A stretch of DNA of 64,000 nt from Pseudomonas sp. DTU_2021_1001937_2_SI_NGA_ILE_001 (GCF_032463525.1 NZ_CP135971.1:3968001-4032000), one strand, 5' to 3'; shown: positions 53,725-63,480, counted from the stretch's first letter. Numbers and translations: made by a program. Notes: generated by a model from the sequence alone, not told the origin.

Positions 53725-54690
53725 ATGCGCACCCCCTTCTTGCGTCGCAGTTTCGCCGTGCTTCTGGCGACCGCCTTGAGCCTCGGCGTGCTGACCCAGG
53801 CTCAGGCCGAAGAGCTGCGTATCGGCTACCAGAAGTACGGCACCCTGGTGCTGCTCAAGGCCAAGGGCACGCTGGAGAAGCGTCTGGCCGAGCAGGGCGT
53901 GAAGGTGCAATGGACCGAATTCCCCGGCGGCCCGCAACTGTTGGAAGGCCTGAACGTGGGCTCCATCGACTTCGGCGTGACCGGCGAGACCCCGCCAGTG
54001 TTTGCCCAGGCCGCAGGCGCCGACCTGCTGTATGTGGCCTACGAGCCGCCTGCGCCGACCAGCGAAGCGATTCTGGTGCCCAAGGATTCGCCTGTCACCT
54101 CGGTGCAGGATCTCAAGGGCAAGAAGGTCGTGCTGAACAAGGGCTCCAATGTGCACTACCTGCTGGTGCGGGCCTTGGAAGACGCTGGGCTGAAATACAG
54201 CGACATCCAGACCGTGTTCCTGCCGCCAGCCGATGCCCGCGCCGCCTTCGAGCGTGGCAGCGTCGATGCCTGGGTGATCTGGGACCCGTACCAGGCCGCC
54301 GCCGAGCAGCAGCTGCAGGCGCGCACGCTGCGCAATGGCGCCGGTATCGTCGACAACCATCAGTTCTACCTGGCCACCAAAACCTACGCACAGAAGCATC
54401 CTCAGGTCATCCAGGCGCTGGTCGAAGAGGTTCGTGCAGTGGGCGAGTGGTCTCAGGCCAACCCTGACGAGGTGACCCGCCAGGTCGCGCCGCTGCTGGG
54501 CCTGCCTGCCGATATCACCCTCACCTCAGTGAAGCGCCAGGGCTACGGTGCGCACTTCATTACCCCGCAGGTGGTCGAGGCGCAGCAGAAGATCGCCGAC
54601 ACCTTTCTCCAGCTCAAGCTGATCCCCAAACCCTTGCGCATCGCCGATGTGATCTGGACACCCCCTGCCGCCGTGGCGAAAGCCCCCTGA
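53725..54690 (+). CDS. ssuA: Sulfonate ABC transporter binding protein SsuA
   Basis: The 321-residue protein has a signal peptide (to about residue 28, TQAQAEE) and the SsuA/TauA fold: LRIGYQKYGTLVLLKAKGTL, WTEFPGGPQLLEGLNVGSID, and WVIWDPYQAAAEQQLQARTL. It binds alkanesulfonates in the periplasm. In other pseudomonads ssuE precedes and ssuD follows this gene; both are absent here. ssuC starts 25 bp downstream. Confidence 0.93.
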   Translation: MRTPFLRRSFAVLLATALSLGVLTQAQAEELRIGYQKYGTLVLLKAKGTLEKRLAEQGVKVQWTEFPGGPQLLEGLNVGSIDFGVTGETPPVFAQAAGADLLYVAYEPPAPTSEAILVPKDSPVTSVQDLKGKKVVLNKGSNVHYLLVRALEDAGLKYSDIQTVFLPPADARAAFERGSVDAWVIWDPYQAAAEQQLQARTLRNGAGIVDNHQFYLATKTYAQKHPQVIQALVEEVRAVGEWSQANPDEVTRQVAPLLGLPADITLTSVKRQGYGAHFITPQVVEAQQKIADTFLQLKLIPKPLRIADVIWTPPAAVAKAP

Positions 54691-54715
54691 GCGGCTCTCG
54701 AAAGGAGACGATTCC

Positions 54716-55513
54716 ATGAGCCTCAGTGCTTCCCAACGAACTCTGCACAGGCTGGCACCCTGGGCGCTGCCGGTGCTGCTGCTGGCGGTCTGGCAACTGG
54801 CGGTGAGTGCCGGTTGGCTGTCCACCCGGATCCTGCCGGCGCCCAGTGCCGTGGTCGAGGCAGGCGTCAGCCTGGTGGCCAGCGGTGAAATCTGGACCCA
54901 TCTGGCAATCAGCGGCTGGCGTGCTGGCGTCGGCTTCGCCATCGGTGGTGGCATTGGCCTGGCGCTGGGCTTCATCACCGGCCTGACTCGCTGGGGCGAG
55001 CGCCTGCTGGACAGCTCGGTGCAGATGATCCGCAACGTGCCGCACCTGGCGCTGATCCCGCTGGTGATCCTGTGGTTCGGTATCGACGAAACCGCCAAGG
55101 TCTTCCTGGTGGCCCTCGGCACGCTGTTCCCGATCTACCTCAACACCTACCACGGCATTCGCAACATCGACCCGGCACTGGTGGAAATGTCGCGCAGCTA
55201 CGGCTTGTCCGGTTTCGCCCTGTTCCGCCATGTGATCCTGCCCGGCGCCATGCCCTCCATCCTGGTGGGCGTGCGCTTCGCCCTGGGCTTCATGTGGCTG
55301 ACCCTGATCGTTGCCGAAACCATCTCGGCCAGTTCCGGCATCGGCTACCTGGCGATGAATGCCCGTGAATTCCTGCAGACCGACGTCGTGGTGCTGGCCA
55401 TCGTGCTCTACGCCGTGCTCGGCAAACTCGCCGACCTGGCCGCCCGTGCCCTGGAGCGCGTATGCCTGCGCTGGCACCCGGCTTATCAGACTCAAAAAGG
55501 CGGTGCCGCATGA
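54716..55513 (+). CDS. ssuC: Sulfonate ABC transporter permease SsuC
   Basis: The 265-residue permease has six helices and the EAA-type loop [20 protein letters not shown] before [20 protein letters not shown]. The ribosome site is AAAGGAG. Its stop overlaps the ssuB start (ATGA). Confidence 0.94.
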   Translation: MSLSASQRTLHRLAPWALPVLLLAVWQLAVSAGWLSTRILPAPSAVVEAGVSLVASGEIWTHLAISGWRAGVGFAIGGGIGLALGFITGLTRWGERLLDSSVQMIRNVPHLALIPLVILWFGIDETAKVFLVALGTLFPIYLNTYHGIRNIDPALVEMSRSYGLSGFALFRHVILPGAMPSILVGVRFALGFMWLTLIVAETISASSGIGYLAMNAREFLQTDVVVLAIVLYAVLGKLADLAARALERVCLRWHPAYQTQKGGAA

Positions 55514-56325
55514 CCAGTCTCAAACAGCCTCAGCCCGACCACCTGTTGCGCGGTATTCCGCTGAGCGCCCGCCAGCTCAGGAAAGCCTTCGGCGAGCGTA
55601 CGGTGCTCAAGGACATTGACCTGCATATCCCGGCCGGGCAGTTCGTCGCCGTGGTTGGCCGCAGTGGTTGCGGCAAGAGCACCCTGCTGCGTCTGCTGGC
55701 CGGGCTCGACCAGCCCACTGGCGGCAAGCTGCTGGCCGGTTCGGCGCCACTTGGCGAAGCGCGTGACGACACCCGGCTGATGTTCCAGGAAGCGCGCCTG
55801 CTGCCCTGGAAGAAGATCATCGACAACGTCGGCCTCGGCCTGAGCGGCGACTGGCGTGCGCAGGCGCTGGACGCCCTGGCCGCGGTGGGTCTGGCTGAGC
55901 GTGCCGATGAGTGGCCGGCCGCGTTGTCCGGTGGTCAGAAGCAGCGCGTGGCCCTGGCCCGGGCGCTGATCCACAAGCCGCGCCTGCTGTTGCTCGACGA
56001 GCCGCTGGGGGCGCTGGATGCATTGACGCGTATCGAGATGCAGCAACTGATCGAAGATTTGTGGCGTCAGCACGGTTTCACCGTGCTGCTGGTCACCCAC
56101 GACGTGGCCGAGGCCGTCGCGGTGGCCGACCGGGTGATCCTTATCGAAGAGGGCCGTATCGGCCTGGACCTGCCCGTCGACCTGCCCCGACCCCGTGCGC
56201 GCGGCTCGCAGCGCCTGGCCGCTCTGGAAAGCCAGGTGCTTGACCGCGTACTGGCACTGCCCGGCGCGCCACCGCAACCGGAACCCGTTTCACCCCTGCC
56301 GACGCAATTGCGTTGGGCCAATTAA
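55510..56325 (+). CDS. ssuB: Sulfonate ABC transporter ATP-binding protein SsuB
   Basis: The 271-residue ATPase has Walker [11 protein letters not shown]-loop [10 protein letters not shown], signature [15 protein letters not shown] and Walker [13 protein letters not shown]. The C-terminal tail is Pro-rich ([13 protein letters not shown]). It is translationally coupled to ssuC and followed 26 bp later by ssuF. Confidence 0.95.
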   Translation: MTSLKQPQPDHLLRGIPLSARQLRKAFGERTVLKDIDLHIPAGQFVAVVGRSGCGKSTLLRLLAGLDQPTGGKLLAGSAPLGEARDDTRLMFQEARLLPWKKIIDNVGLGLSGDWRAQALDALAAVGLAERADEWPAALSGGQKQRVALARALIHKPRLLLLDEPLGALDALTRIEMQQLIEDLWRQHGFTVLLVTHDVAEAVAVADRVILIEEGRIGLDLPVDLPRPRARGSQRLAALESQVLDRVLALPGAPPQPEPVSPLPTQLRWAN

Positions 56326-56351
56326 TCGTTCACGTACCCGGAGAGACCCTC

Positions 56352-56567
56352 ATGACTATCAAGGCCATCAACGTTCGTAACCAGTTCAAAGGCACCATCA
56401 AGGAAATCGTTCAGGGCGACGTGCTGTCGGAAATCGACGTGCAGACCGCCTCGGGCATCGTCACCTCGGTGATCACCACCCGTTCGGTCAAGGAGCTGGA
56501 GCTGGCCGTTGGCAGTGAGGTGATCGCCTTCGTCAAATCCACTGAAGTGTCGATCGCCAAGTTGTGA
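56352..56567 (+). CDS. ssuF: TOBE-domain molybdopterin-binding-like protein SsuF
   Basis: The 71-residue single TOBE/Mop domain reads INVRNQFKGTIKEIVQGDVL, then IVTSVITTRSVKELEL and VIAFVKSTEVSIAKL. In P. putida SsuF is needed for growth on some sulfur sources. Its exact role is unclear; similar domains bind molybdate. Confidence 0.92.
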   Translation: MTIKAINVRNQFKGTIKEIVQGDVLSEIDVQTASGIVTSVITTRSVKELELAVGSEVIAFVKSTEVSIAKL

Positions 56568-56634
56568 TACCGGCTCGCGGGCATCGTCGCTTGGCTTGGC
56601 CGCCATACAGTTCAGTGAGTCGTTATGTGGCTTG

Positions 56635-56765
56635 GTGGGAGCGGCTTTAGCCGCGAAAAGCGCCAGGAAATTCACTGCATCTGCTGTGAACAGGCGGTCG
56701 CTTCGCGGCTGAAGCCGCTCCTGCCCGGCCTAACTGAACAGTATTGCGGCTGAAGCCGCTCAGAG
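56635..56765. repeat. REP pair (BIME) plus an extra half unit
   Basis: In inverted orientation to the copies at 13.7, 35.8 and 42.7 kb: GGGAGCGGCTTTAGCCGCGA, core AGGAAATTCACTGCATCTGC then TGTGAACAGGCGGTCGCTTC, and GCGGCTGAAGCCGCTCCTGC. AACAGTATTG follows (56737-56746), then a third half unit GCGGCTGAAGCCGCTC that overlaps the end of the TetR gene. Confidence 0.9.
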
Positions 56766-57398
56766 CGGATCTGGGCGTTTTGGCAGGCAGGGCGGCAGAT
56801 ACAGGCCCAGGTAGGCATCCATCACGCGCATGGCTTCCTCGGCCATGCGTGGGGTGATCTGCTCGAACTGCTGCATCGAGCGGGCATACACCCGGTCGCC
56901 CAACTCCATGGCCAGTGCGAACACGTCGATCTCGGCGGGTAGCGCCGGCAGGTGGAAATGACGATCGAACACTTCCTTGAGCAGCTGGCTCAGCTCGATA
57001 TCGTGCTGATGATCGGCCTGGCTGACCTCGACCAGGCCGTGTTGGGCCAGGATCAGCTGGCGGGCGGCCGCATCGTCGTGGTAGATGCGCATGATGCGCA
57101 GCTCCAGGATCCGCGAAAGATCATGCCAGTTGCGCAGTGCGTCGTGCTCCACCGGCTGCAGCAGCGCGGCACGGAAGGCGGCATGCACGTCGGCGGTCAG
57201 GGCTTCGAGCAGCGCCGGCACACTGGCGAAGAAGTGGTAAACCGAAGAAGGCGGGATCTGCGCCCGCTCCGCCACGCCGTAGATGGACAGGCTGCCAACC
57301 CCCTCGCTGGCCAGCAGCTCACGGGCTGCGGCGAGTATCGTGGCGATACGTGCCTGGCTTGCAGCGCGGGGTTTGCGGGGCGTGGCGGGGCGGTTCAT
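56760..57398 (-). CDS. TetR-family transcriptional regulator
   Basis: The 212-residue protein has a basic tail and a TetR helix-turn-helix (RIATILAAARELLASEGVGS, then YGVAERAQIPPSSVYHFFAS). The C-terminal ligand domain is unassigned. Its last codons run into a REP half unit. ATG 57398 is preferred over an upstream start at 57509. The divergent RHS gene begins 155 bp away; a regulatory link is possible but not shown. Confidence 0.87.
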   Translation of the reverse strand: MNRPATPRKPRAASQARIATILAAARELLASEGVGSLSIYGVAERAQIPPSSVYHFFASVPALLEALTADVHAAFRAALLQPVEHDALRNWHDLSRILELRIMRIYHDDAAARQLILAQHGLVEVSQADHQHDIELSQLLKEVFDRHFHLPALPAEIDVFALAMELGDRVYARSMQQFEQITPRMAEEAMRVMDAYLGLYLPPCLPKRPDPL

Positions 57399-57553
57399 GG
57401 TGCAGGTCTCGGGTGCGGGCAAGGTGCCATTGTACGCTGCCAGGCGGCCAGGGAGGCAGCGCTTGTGCAGGCGACCTCTCAACACTGTCAGCTGCAGATG
57501 CATGGACAATGCTGGACGATTGCCGGGTGATCTCGTGTTCAGGGGATTCCTGC

Positions 57554-58627
57554 ATGGCTATCCAGAAGCGGCTGCTGTGCCGCTATCACTACGACCCGCT
57601 CGATCGGCTCATTGCCTCAGGAATTCGTACCCGTGCCGAGCACCCGCTGTTCTATCGGGGCAAGCGGCTGGCCGGCGAAAGTCGCGGCGGCGTGTTCCAT
57701 GCGTTCCTGCATGCCGCTGACCGGCCCGTGGCGCAATTTATCCACAGCGGCAAGGCGGTGGACGCCACGCTGCTGGCCACCGATGCGCCGGGGTCGGTGT
57801 TGCATGCATTGACGACGGGCCAGCACCAGGCCCAGGCGTATGCCGCGTATGGCTATCACCCGCCGGGCGGCGGGCTGCACAGCCTGCTGGGCTTCAATGG
57901 CGAGCGCCGCGACCCGGTGACCGGGCATTACCTGCTGGGGCAGGGCTACCGGGCCTACAACCCGGTGCTGATGCGCTTCAACAGTCCGGACAGTCTGAGT
58001 CCGTTTGGGGGCGGTGGGTTGAATGCGTATGGCTATTGTCAGGGGGACCCGCTGAATCACAAGGATCCGAGCGGGCATGTGAAATTCGCAATGGCATTCC
58101 TGCGGGACCCCGAGGTAGGCGTGCCGCGAGCGGCTTCATTGGCGAGCCGCAGTCGGAAGGCGCTTCATAGGCGAATGACTCGGGTGGCTGCAGCGGAGGG
58201 TAGGACTACTCAATCCTCTGCATCGTCGAATTCCGTCAGGACACTTGAGCTTGGAGAGGGGCACCGTCTGAACTTCTACGACCCCGACGCTCAACGGCAG
58301 ATGGGCTTCAAAGGGTTTGTCGAACACCTGAAACGGAACGATACCGATCTGGCCTGGTACAGAGCGCAACCGGGGCCTCGTGGCATCAGGACGCTTGATG
58401 TCGAAATCCAGTATCGGGAGTATATGCTGAAAGCCTATGAGGGCAGCTACAGTAACATGCTGGATCCTGATTTCAGGCGCTCCAAAGTTCTGCAGCTCGA
58501 GACCGAAATGCAGCGCCTGCGGCAGGAATACCTGAGGGTTTCGGAGCAGAGCACAATACAGCTGCTCGAGATGACGCGGTCAGGGCGATATCCCATTCCC
58601 CCGCCCGATTGGGGGCCTATTCCTTGA
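57554..58627 (+). CDS. Short RHS-core protein with a variable C-terminal domain
   Basis: The 357-residue protein carries the RHS-repeat-associated core: RYHYDPLDRLIASG at the start, YGYHPPGGGLHSLLGFNGER, LLGQGYRAYNPVLMRFNSPD, then LNAYGYCQGDPLNHKDPSGH ending near residue 175. After it comes a 182-residue domain (HRLNFYDPDAQRQMGFKGFV; helical SKVLQLETEMQRLRQEYL) with no recognised toxin motif and lower GC. The start follows AGGGG. RHS cores often deliver toxins with a downstream immunity gene; none follows here. Confidence 0.82.
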   Translation: MAIQKRLLCRYHYDPLDRLIASGIRTRAEHPLFYRGKRLAGESRGGVFHAFLHAADRPVAQFIHSGKAVDATLLATDAPGSVLHALTTGQHQAQAYAAYGYHPPGGGLHSLLGFNGERRDPVTGHYLLGQGYRAYNPVLMRFNSPDSLSPFGGGGLNAYGYCQGDPLNHKDPSGHVKFAMAFLRDPEVGVPRAASLASRSRKALHRRMTRVAAAEGRTTQSSASSNSVRTLELGEGHRLNFYDPDAQRQMGFKGFVEHLKRNDTDLAWYRAQPGPRGIRTLDVEIQYREYMLKAYEGSYSNMLDPDFRRSKVLQLETEMQRLRQEYLRVSEQSTIQLLEMTRSGRYPIPPPDWGPIP

Positions 58628-58632
58628 ACTGA

Positions 58633-58661
58633 GGCACCACACCTTATGCAGGTGTGGTGCC
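58633..58661. terminator. Hairpin between the convergent RHS and spuI genes
   Basis: GGCACCACACC and GGTGTGGTGCC form a perfect 11-bp stem with loop TTATGCA. No T tract follows on either strand, so it may act as a block or a weak terminator for both genes. Confidence 0.55.
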
Positions 58662-58673
58662 CGCGCCGGTACT

Positions 58674-60050
58674 TCACACCGTATGCAAGTACCAGTTGTA
58701 CTCCAGGTCCGAGATCGAATGTTCGAACTCTTCCAGTTCACTTTCCTTGCAGGCCACGAAGATATCGATGTACTTCGGATCGATGTACTTGGCCATGATC
58801 TCGCTATCGTCCAGGGTGCGCAGGGCGTCGCGCAAGTTGTTCGGCAGGCTCTGTTCGAATTGCTCGTAGGAGTTGCCCTCTACCGGTGCGCCTGGTTCGA
58901 TCTTGTTGGTCAGGCCGTGGTGCACCCCGGCCAGGACTGAGGCCATCAGCAGGTAGGGGTTGGCGTCGGCGCCGGCTACGCGGTGTTCGATGCGCACGGC
59001 ATCGGCCGTGCCGGTTGGCACGCGCACCGCCACGGTGCGGTTGTCCAGGCCCCAGGTCGGAGAGTTGGGCACGTAGAACTGCGCGCCAAAACGGCGGTAC
59101 GAGTTGACGTTCGGGCACAGGAACGCCATCTGTGCCGGCAGGGTCTCGAGCACACCGCCGACCGCGTGACGCAATGCGGCGTTCTGCTCGGGATCCTCAC
59201 TGGTGAAAATGTTCTTGCCGTCACGGTCGAGCAGCGAGATGTGCACATGCAGCCCGTTGCCTGCCTGGCCAGGGTAGGGCTTGGCCATGAAGGTCGAGTC
59301 CATCTCGTGGTCGTAGGCGATGTTCTTGATCAGGCGCTTGAGCAGCAAGGCGTAGTCGCAGGCCTTGAGCGGGTCGGCGACGTGGTGCAGGTTGACCTCG
59401 AACTGTGCCGGGGCGCTTTCCTTGACGATGGCGTCGGCCGGAATGCCCTGCTCCTTGGCGCCTTCGAGAATGTCCTGCAGGCAGTCGACGTACTCGTCGA
59501 GGTCGTCGATCAGGTACACCTGGGTGGAGTGCGGGCGCTTGCCGGAAATCGGCGAGCGGGGTGGTTGCGGACGGCCGTTCACGTTCTCCTGGTCGATCAG
59601 GTAGAACTCCAGCTCGAAGGCGGCGCACACGGTCAGGCCCAGTTCGTCGAAGCGGCTGACCACCTGGCGCAGCACTTCGCGCGGGTCGGCGAAGAACGGC
59701 GCGCCATCATGCTCGTGCATGGTCATCAGCAGCTGCGCGGTGGGGCGCTTCTGCCAGGGCTCGTTGGACAGGGTATTGGGAATCGGGAAGCAGGTCCGGT
59801 CGGCATCGCCGATATCCAGGCCCAGGCCCGTGCTCTCCACGGTGGAACCGTTGATGTCGAGGGCGAACAGGGACGCCGGCAGGTTGATGCCTTTCTCGTA
59901 AACCTTGTGCAGGGCGGTGCGTTCGATTCGCTTGCCACGCACCACGCCATTCATATCTGCGATCAGAAGGTCGACGTACAGGACCTCAGGATGTTCCTTA
60001 AGGAACGCGTTCGCTTCGTTGAGCTGAACGGCACGCGGGGGTACCGACAT
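58674..60050 (-). CDS. spuI: Gamma-glutamylpolyamine synthetase (SpuI/PuuA type)
   Basis: The 458-residue glutamine-synthetase-fold ligase attaches glutamate to putrescine or another amine with ATP. It shows FELEFYLID, the FMAKPYPGQAGNGLHVHISL metal/ATP region, and RVAGADANPYLLMA. It is divergent from a second paralogue across 588 bp. In P. aeruginosa SpuI acts on polyamines; the preferred amine here is not known. Confidence 0.88.
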   Translation of the reverse strand: MSVPPRAVQLNEANAFLKEHPEVLYVDLLIADMNGVVRGKRIERTALHKVYEKGINLPASLFALDINGSTVESTGLGLDIGDADRTCFPIPNTLSNEPWQKRPTAQLLMTMHEHDGAPFFADPREVLRQVVSRFDELGLTVCAAFELEFYLIDQENVNGRPQPPRSPISGKRPHSTQVYLIDDLDEYVDCLQDILEGAKEQGIPADAIVKESAPAQFEVNLHHVADPLKACDYALLLKRLIKNIAYDHEMDSTFMAKPYPGQAGNGLHVHISLLDRDGKNIFTSEDPEQNAALRHAVGGVLETLPAQMAFLCPNVNSYRRFGAQFYVPNSPTWGLDNRTVAVRVPTGTADAVRIEHRVAGADANPYLLMASVLAGVHHGLTNKIEPGAPVEGNSYEQFEQSLPNNLRDALRTLDDSEIMAKYIDPKYIDIFVACKESELEEFEHSISDLEYNWYLHTV

Positions 60051-60638
60051 GATGCAACACCTTTGTTGTTAAAAATATCAATCATCGAGTCTTGCGGGTT
60101 TCAGTCAATCCGAAAGCCAGGATGAAGTCAATAGAACCCAGGCGTGCCCGTGAATGGCGCAAAACGCCCGTTTATGCTGCTTATCGGGGCATTTTTCGAC
60201 AGCGCCTGGCATGTCGTCGCCCTAGGTGAAAGACGTCGTGTTCGATGTTCATGCGGGCGTTGTGAAAAAAATTGAACGAGGCTAAGCTCGGTCATCACCC
60301 ATAACAGCAAAAATACCGGGGGAATCGATGTTCACACCGTCATCCATGGACATCGGCACGCCGCGCGCACCGGCCGCCAGGTCTGGCCGTGACGCTCGAA
60401 CCAGGCGCAAGGCGTCTGTCGAACCCTATCACTATAGTGGCGTCACTGGCACCCCGCCGTTTGCGCCCCTTCGGTATTGCTCTCCGTGCTTTCGACCCGG
60501 CAGCCGCATTTCGGTTGCGTCAGCCTCTGTTCGTGTTCATCAAAGCTGCACTTGCCTGGCGCATCCTGCATCATCGGATGTCGAATCGTCGCAAATGCGC
60601 CTGACTGCGGTCAGGACCCCGTCAAGCCTGAGGCCTTT
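60051..60638. other. Divergent control region between spuI and spuB
   Basis: It contains the likely spuB promoter near 60260-60288 and probably regulator sites, but I could not identify them. A 104-codon open frame at 60328-60642 runs into spuB and has no family likeness. In P. aeruginosa the amidase gene spuA lies in this gap; here it is absent. Confidence 0.55.
60260..60288 (+). promoter_or_regulatory. Candidate sigma-70 promoter for spuB
   Basis: TTGTGA (60260-60265) and TAAGCT (60283-60288) are spaced by 17 bp. The leader to the spuB start would be about 345 nt. Confidence 0.4.
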
Positions 60639-61997
60639 ATGAGTACCAACCTCGACCAGCTCACCGATTGGTTGAAAGAGCACAAGATCACCGAAGTCGA
60701 ATGCATGATGTCGGACCTGACCGGCATCACTCGCGGCAAGATCTCGCCGACCAACAAGTTCATCGCCGAAAAGGGCATGCGCCTGCCGGAAAGCGTTCTG
60801 CTGCAGACCGTGACCGGCGACTACGTCGAAGACGAGATCTATTACGAACTGCTGGACCCGGCGGATATCGACATGATCTGCCGCCCCGATCCCAACGCCG
60901 TCTACCTGGTGCCCTGGGCCATCGAGCCCACCGCGCAGGTGATCCACGACACCTACGACAAACAGGGCAACCCCATCGAGCTGTCGCCGCGCAACGTGCT
61001 CAAGAAGGTGCTCAAGCTCTACGCCGACCAGGGCTGGCAGCCGATCGTCGCGCCGGAGATGGAGTTCTACCTGACCAAGCGCAGTGACGACCCCGACTAC
61101 CCCTTGCAGCCGCCGGTCGGCCGTTCCGGGCGTCCGGAAACCGGTCGTCAGTCGTTTTCCATCGAGGCTGCCAACGAATTCGACCCGCTGTTCGAAGACG
61201 TCTACGACTGGTGCGAACTGCAGAACCTGGATCTCGACACGCTGATCCATGAAGACGGCACGGCGCAGATGGAAATCAACTTCCGTCATGGCGATGCCCT
61301 GTCGCTGGCCGACCAGATCGTGGTGTTCAAGCGCACCATGCGCGAGGCGGCGCTCAAGCACAATGTGGCCGCCACCTTCATGGCCAAGCCCATGACCGGC
61401 GAGCCTGGCAGCGCCATGCACCTGCACCAGAGCATCATCGACATCCAGACCGGCAAGAACATCTTCGCCAACGAAGACGGCAGCATGAGCACGCTGTTCC
61501 TGCAGCACGTCGGCGGCCTGCAGAAGTACATCCCCGAGACGCTGCCGCTGTTCGCGCCCAACGTCAACTCGTTCCGCCGCTTCCTGCCCGACACTTCGGC
61601 ACCGGTGAACGTCGAGTGGGGCGAGGAGAACCGCACCGTGGGCCTGCGCGTGCCGGACGCCGGGCCGCAGAACCGCCGGGTCGAGAACCGCCTGCCGGGC
61701 GCTGACGCCAACCCTTACCTGGCCATCGCCGCGAGCCTGCTGTGTGGCTTCATCGGCATGGTCGAAGGCATCAACCCCAGTGCGCCGGTGCAGGGGCGTG
61801 GTTATGAACGCCGCAACCTGCGCCTGCCGCTGACCATCGAGGACGCCCTGGAGCGCCTCGAAAACAGCAAGACCATCGAGAAATACCTGGGCAAGAAGTT
61901 CATCGTGGGCTATGTCGCGGTCAAGCGCGCCGAGCACGAGAATTTCAAACGCGTGATCAGTTCGTGGGAGCGCGAGTTCCTGCTGTTCTCGGTCTGA
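60639..61997 (+). CDS. spuB: Gamma-glutamylpolyamine synthetase (SpuB type)
   Basis: The 452-residue paralogue of the preceding ligase has an N-terminal EVECMMSDLTGITRGKISP, then PEMEFYLTKRSDD, FMAKPMTGEPGSAMHLHQSI and RLPGADANPYLAIA. ATG 60639 follows TGAGG. The frame extends upstream without homology. It lies 118 bp ahead of spuC in the polyamine operon. Together with spuI the pair may divide different polyamines. Confidence 0.9.
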   Translation: MSTNLDQLTDWLKEHKITEVECMMSDLTGITRGKISPTNKFIAEKGMRLPESVLLQTVTGDYVEDEIYYELLDPADIDMICRPDPNAVYLVPWAIEPTAQVIHDTYDKQGNPIELSPRNVLKKVLKLYADQGWQPIVAPEMEFYLTKRSDDPDYPLQPPVGRSGRPETGRQSFSIEAANEFDPLFEDVYDWCELQNLDLDTLIHEDGTAQMEINFRHGDALSLADQIVVFKRTMREAALKHNVAATFMAKPMTGEPGSAMHLHQSIIDIQTGKNIFANEDGSMSTLFLQHVGGLQKYIPETLPLFAPNVNSFRRFLPDTSAPVNVEWGEENRTVGLRVPDAGPQNRRVENRLPGADANPYLAIAASLLCGFIGMVEGINPSAPVQGRGYERRNLRLPLTIEDALERLENSKTIEKYLGKKFIVGYVAVKRAEHENFKRVISSWEREFLLFSV

Positions 61998-62115
61998 TCA
62001 CCGCCCTCCTGAAGCGCGATTTCGGTCGCCAAACGTGTTGTCGGGCGCCCCGCCAGGGCGCCCGAACAGGCAAGGCACGGCACCGTGAGAAGGGCCGGCC
62101 CAAAGGAGTGTTCCA

Positions 62116-63480
62116 ATGAGCGTCAAGAATCCGCAAACCCTCGAATGGCAGAACCTCAGCCATCAACATCACCTGGCCCCATTCAGCGACTACAAGCAGT
62201 TGAAGGAGAAAGGTCCGCGCATCATCACGCGGGCCGAGGGCGTCTACCTGTGGGACAGCGAGGGGCAGCAGATTCTTGATGGCATGGCCGGGCTGTGGTG
62301 CGTCGCGGTGGGCTATGGCCGCGAAGAACTGGTCGAGGCTGCCAGCCGGCAAATGCGCGAGCTGCCGTACTACAACCTGTTCTTCCAGACCGCTCACCCG
62401 CCAGCCCTCGAACTGGCCCGTGCCATTGGCCAGTTGGCGCCAGCAGGCATGAACCACGTGTTCTTCACCGGTTCCGGTTCCGAAGGCAATGACACCATGC
62501 TGCGCATGGTGCGCCATTACTGGGCGATCAAGGGTAAGCCGAACAAGAAGACCATCATCAGCCGCGTCAACGGCTACCACGGCTCCACCGTGGCCGGCGC
62601 CAGCCTGGGCGGCATGACCTACATGCACGAGCAGGGCGACCTGCCGATTCCGGGCGTGGAGCACATTGCGCAGCCGTACTGGTTCGGCGAGGGCGGCAAC
62701 ATGAGCCCTGACGAGTTCGGTGTCTGGGCCGCCGACCAGCTGGAGAAGAAGATTCTCGAACTGGGCGAAGAGAACGTCGCGGCCTTCATTGCCGAGCCGA
62801 TCCAGGGCGCCGGCGGGGTGATCGTGCCGCCGGACAGCTACTGGCCGCGCATCAAGGAAATCCTCGCGCGTTACGACATCCTGTTCGTCGCCGACGAAGT
62901 GATCTGCGGCTTCGGGCGTACCGGCGAATGGTTCGGCAGCGACTACTACGGCCTCAAGCCGGACATGATGACCATCGCCAAGGGCCTGACCTCCGGCTAC
63001 GTGCCGATGGGCGGCCTGGTGGTACGCGACGAAATCGTCGCGGTGCTCAACGAGGGCGGCGACTTCAACCATGGCTTCACCTATTCCGGCCATCCGGTGG
63101 CGGCGGCGGTGGGGCTGGAAAACATCCGCATCCTGCGTGAGGAAGGCATCGTCGAGCGGGTCAAGGCGCAAACGGCACCGTATTTGCAGAAACGCCTGCG
63201 TGAACTGAGCGACCACCCGCTGGTGGGTGAAGTGCGCGGGGTCGGGATGCTGGGCGCCATCGAGCTGGTTCGTGACAAGGCCACCCGGGAGCGTTATACC
63301 GGCAAGGCGGCAGGCATGATTTGCCGAACCTTCTGCTTCGAGAACGGCCTGATCATGCGTGCGGTGGGCGATACCATGATCATTTCGCCGCCGCTGGTGA
63401 TCAGCCTTGCGCAGATCGACGAGCTGGTGGAAAAGGCACGGCAGTGCCTGGACCTGACCCTGGCCGAACTGCAGCACTGA
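62116..63480 (+). CDS. spuC: Putrescine-pyruvate aminotransferase SpuC
   Basis: The 454-residue class III PLP aminotransferase has [20 protein letters not shown], the cofactor Asp260 ([14 protein letters not shown]) and the PLP lysine at 289 ([16 protein letters not shown]). SpuC moves amino groups from putrescine or other polyamines to pyruvate. It follows spuB and precedes the binding protein, the same order as spuB-spuC-spuD in P. aeruginosa. Confidence 0.93.
   Translation: MSVKNPQTLEWQNLSHQHHLAPFSDYKQLKEKGPRIITRAEGVYLWDSEGQQILDGMAGLWCVAVGYGREELVEAASRQMRELPYYNLFFQTAHPPALELARAIGQLAPAGMNHVFFTGSGSEGNDTMLRMVRHYWAIKGKPNKKTIISRVNGYHGSTVAGASLGGMTYMHEQGDLPIPGVEHIAQPYWFGEGGNMSPDEFGVWAADQLEKKILELGEENVAAFIAEPIQGAGGVIVPPDSYWPRIKEILARYDILFVADEVICGFGRTGEWFGSDYYGLKPDMMTIAKGLTSGYVPMGGLVVRDEIVAVLNEGGDFNHGFTYSGHPVAAAVGLENIRILREEGIVERVKAQTAPYLQKRLRELSDHPLVGEVRGVGMLGAIELVRDKATRERYTGKAAGMICRTFCFENGLIMRAVGDTMIISPPLVISLAQIDELVEKARQCLDLTLAELQH

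Noticed and set aside
60328..60642. 104-codon open frame between spuI and spuB
   Set aside because: It overlaps the spuB start, lacks a ribosome site and looks like a chance frame in GC-rich DNA.
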